The translations under genes were made by a program, and so were the position numbers. DNA of 64,000 nt, from assembly GCA_012861695.1 (NCBI GenBank), contig JAAOOA010000006.1, positions 32,522,734 to 32,586,733 of the forward strand. The letters run 5' to 3'. The notes under the pieces are model-generated. The model was not told the origin of the DNA. It saw only the letters and a program-made list of their open reading frames with translations, and did no database searches. Positions 61,571 through 64,000 of the stretch are shown one piece after another. This stretch comes from Trematomus loennbergii (Eukaryota > Chordata > Actinopteri > Perciformes > Nototheniidae). Positions within the stretch are counted from its first letter, which is position 1. Each line of letters opens with the position of its first letter.

Positions 61571-62570
61571 GGACTCAGCTTAATGCTGGACTGGAAGGTC
61601 ACTCATGAAATATACAACATGGTCACAACACCACGAAGCGAACCGCAAAATTAAAACTGTAGATTGAAGGATGTACTTAATATGACAACTGCCTGACGTT
61701 AATGGCACATTAAATGCAGCACTGTGTTTCCTACTAACGGTGCTACAAAGCAAACCTTAACAGCTTTCTTGGAGCTGGTGAGGATCATCTCTGAAAAGGG
61801 AAGCACACTTTAGAGTCATAAAGGCCATGCTATTTATGGTCACATTATAAACAAGGTACTTTACTCTGAAATGCTTTTAATCTGGACCATTATTTACCCT
61901 TTGTCATATATCTGTGTTTATCATATTTTACCTATTTTGTGTTAAGACTAAAGAAATACATGTTTTCGACCATTTAGTAGTTAAGTTAAGATTAGGTCAC
62001 TTTTTTAAAGTTATTTGGTAAGTGTTCGGTGAGTAGGTTTTTTTTTTGTGCAAATGTTTCTGTATAATACATAACATATCTCCAATTCTACATATATATG
62101 AGATATATCTGAAATACTTGTTTTCCATTGGATTTTGGAATATTGCAGAAAATAACGTCTGTGGTCAACACATTTTTATGATACTTACCACGTTTTGTAC
62201 AGATGGATAATCTCCACACATTTACACCACTTTGAGATTTTTCTAAGCGTTAATGCAATGGGCAGAAGTTAAAAGCTAATTTAATGCTATAAACAAACTA
62301 CATCACAGTCGCATGGCTTTAAGAAGGTTAGTAGTTTATTTACTCAATTGTTAGCCACTGCACAAACATAGAAGCTTTGGACATCAACAGGTGTGGTATT
62401 CACTGACTCATTTTGTGTCGTAGAATAAAACGTGAGATTCCCATCAACTTGTGTTAACCACAGACCTTATTTCAAGCTTCTAACCACAAACAAGTTCTTA
62501 AAACCATTGACTTCAAGACGAGGTAACGTAAGTGTTAAAATGCTAATTATTTACTGTGTTATATCTTCAA
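61571..62570. other. unique intergenic DNA
   Basis: AT-rich, no recognisable feature. Confidence 0.4.
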
Positions 62571-62814
62571 CCCGGTATCACGGCAAGACGTGAACATGTG
62601 ACGATCTACCATGCTGGGAGACGTGAATATGTCACGGTTTCGTCCCTTCAAACGTGACAGTTACACGGTATTGTTAACATGGCCCAACCAGTGGAGAAAT
62701 ACCCGGAAGTGCCTAGCAAATGGTCTACCGCGCCTATTGGTCGGTTTTTATTGTGTGTGGAGGTGAGGATGTGGAATTAACGGACGTGACGTTGTGCGAT
62801 TGCGTTGCCAGGCA
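62571..62814. repeat. possible TIR-element flank with internal ACGTGAAYATGT repeats
   Basis: AACCCGGTATCACGGCAAG opens the stretch. GACGTGAACATGTGACG and GACGTGAATATGTCACGG are two similar copies ~43 bp apart. It leads directly into the repeat at 62815. An inverted partner of the opening sequence is not in the window. Confidence 0.35.
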
Positions 62815-63425
62815 ACGCAATTTACAAACTCTTCAACTACAACCCTAATTATATTTAAAAACATTTTAGACAGCCTCACGAAATACTTTAATGTAAATTA
62901 AAATGTAAATGTGAAGGAATGTGTGTAATGTGGTGATTGACATTATTCACCCACGGATCTATGGGTTGGGGGTATTGTTCGCACGGACATTTTAGTTAAC
63001 CGGACTCCTGTTGAAATCCGAAAACATTTAAAAAAAATAATAATACTTTATTCCGAGTTTGCTTGCTTTTCTCTTTGGAGGTCATCACATAACGCATTGT
63101 AATACACGGTTCGGCTGCATTAAATATGACATATCTGCCGTAGTTCTGTATTTATAGAGCCCTGATGAGAAGACTTCTGGACAAACAGGAAGCACTGCCG
63201 CCAAAACTGAAAACGTGACGTGGATCATAAATATATCAGCAATTAAACACATCTTACATTTATTTTCACACAATACGTCTCCTTGCAGTATCAATACTAA
63301 TTCGGCTGACTTTTATATTTGATCCAATTGGTAGATAGGCTGTATTTACACCATAACGGTGCACAGCTGATAGAAAGGCACATCTAGTGGTTAAAGCACG
63401 TTATTGAATTTTATTATTTTATTAT
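62815..63425 (-). repeat. second copy of the spacer core of composite A
   Basis: Reverse complement of about 8478-9145: shared AAGCACGTTATTG, CATAACGGTGCACAGCTGAT, AATTGGTAGATAGGCTGTAT, TCCTTGCAGTATCAA, AGAGCCCTGATGAGAAGACT, TAACGCATTGTAATACACG and TGTGAAGGAATGTGTGTA. The copies are roughly 85-90% alike by eye. The long inverted arms of the 8 kb copy are absent here. Confidence 0.85.
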
Positions 63426-63775
63426 TTTTCACAAAAATGAAACCATCAATAGCAGAAACAGAATTAACTGTCATTAGTAAACCACCCAAAAAAAAGATCA
63501 TAAATGGTTTTGTTTTATATATATTTTAAGGATAATAATATCAATGTAACACTGTCTATGACACTTACTGTATAACACTGATTTGAAAAACATACAGAAA
63601 AAACTAATTCACTGCCCTTAATAAAGTATTTAATACATTTCAGGTGTGCTGTTTTGTTTAGATCATTGACATCTGGAGCTCTTTTAATGTCCTTTTTGAT
63701 TATTGTTACACCAGGTCTTGTCAAAACCTTTATTCCATATTCAATATCCATTACTAAACAAAACAGCAATTCTAC
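63426..63775. other. unique intergenic DNA
   Basis: AT-rich, no feature. Confidence 0.4.
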
Positions 63776-63845
63776 TCCACTACAATTCAGAGGTTAACCT
63801 GGTATTTTTACTCCACTACATTTATTTTAGTTACTTTGCAGATTC
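63776..63845. repeat. fragment of the TCCACTACA / TTTACTCCACTACATTT fish repeat
   Basis: CTCCACTACAATTCAGAGG and TTTTACTCCACTACATTTAT match the body of the AAGTAC-type fish repeat also seen at 31195 and 37856. Confidence 0.5.
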
Positions 63846-64000
63846 TGATTAATGATGTGAAATATAAACAACCCTTAAATCAGGCTTTAGTTACACCTGA
63901 GTAAAATTCAGGGAAAGGTGATTGTCAAGTGCCAACAATCAGGAGAGATATTTGATAGTTGCTGCTTGAGAAGACTAAACATTTATCTGCAGATCCCTAT
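63846..64000. other. unique intergenic DNA to window end
   Basis: No feature. Confidence 0.4.

Overview
The window looks like vertebrate intergenic DNA, most probably from a ray-finned (percomorph-type) fish. The reasons are the density of long (CA)n/(TG)n arrays, the mix of hAT, piggyBac-type (TTAA) and TIR-type MITEs, tRNA-derived SINEs and LINE 3' ends, and the absence of any exon-like, operon-like or intact protein-coding gene. The organism call is inference. I found no host gene: the long ORFs are either readthrough of (TG)n arrays or chance ORFs. The only recognisable protein remnants belong to transposons.

Layout. 1-7.0 kb: a (TG)n array, MITE1 copies, a tRNA-SINE piece, LINE 3' tails and unique DNA. 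7.1-10.2 kb: two TTAA-flanked elements placed back to back, a decayed piggyBac copy with a transposase N-terminus and a 2.1 kb composite with ~221 bp inverted arms. 13.1-13.8 kb: a 691 bp TIR element with a perfect 33 bp TIR. 20.9-22.6 kb: a TIR element with a perfect 17 bp hairpin, then a SINE split by another DNA transposon. 23.6-24.4 kb: three (TG)n arrays. 25.4-29.3 kb: a SINE split by a hAT element (8 bp TSD), a second hAT element with its own nested TTAA element, and a solo LTR. 31.6-43.3 kb: more MITE1 copies, a LINE ORF2 3' remnant, and deep nesting at 37.9-41.0 kb (solo LTR in hAT in an older repeat). 45-57 kb: microsatellites, TTAA MITEs and a tandem duplication split by MITE1. 58.3-63.4 kb: a ~630 bp duplicate of the 41.8 kb block, a 710 bp TIR element, two (CA)n arrays, and a second copy of the core of the 8-9 kb composite.

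Between the repeats lie blocks of high-complexity sequence rich in TAAT/ATTA-type cores that read like conserved noncoding elements of a developmental-gene desert. This is inference only and needs alignment to other fish genomes. I see no CRISPR array, no structural RNA gene, no operon and no clear new biological system. The most interesting material is the insertion stratigraphy, the long fold-back element, and five perfect TGACGTCA (CRE-like) sites that all lie in interspersed DNA repeats.
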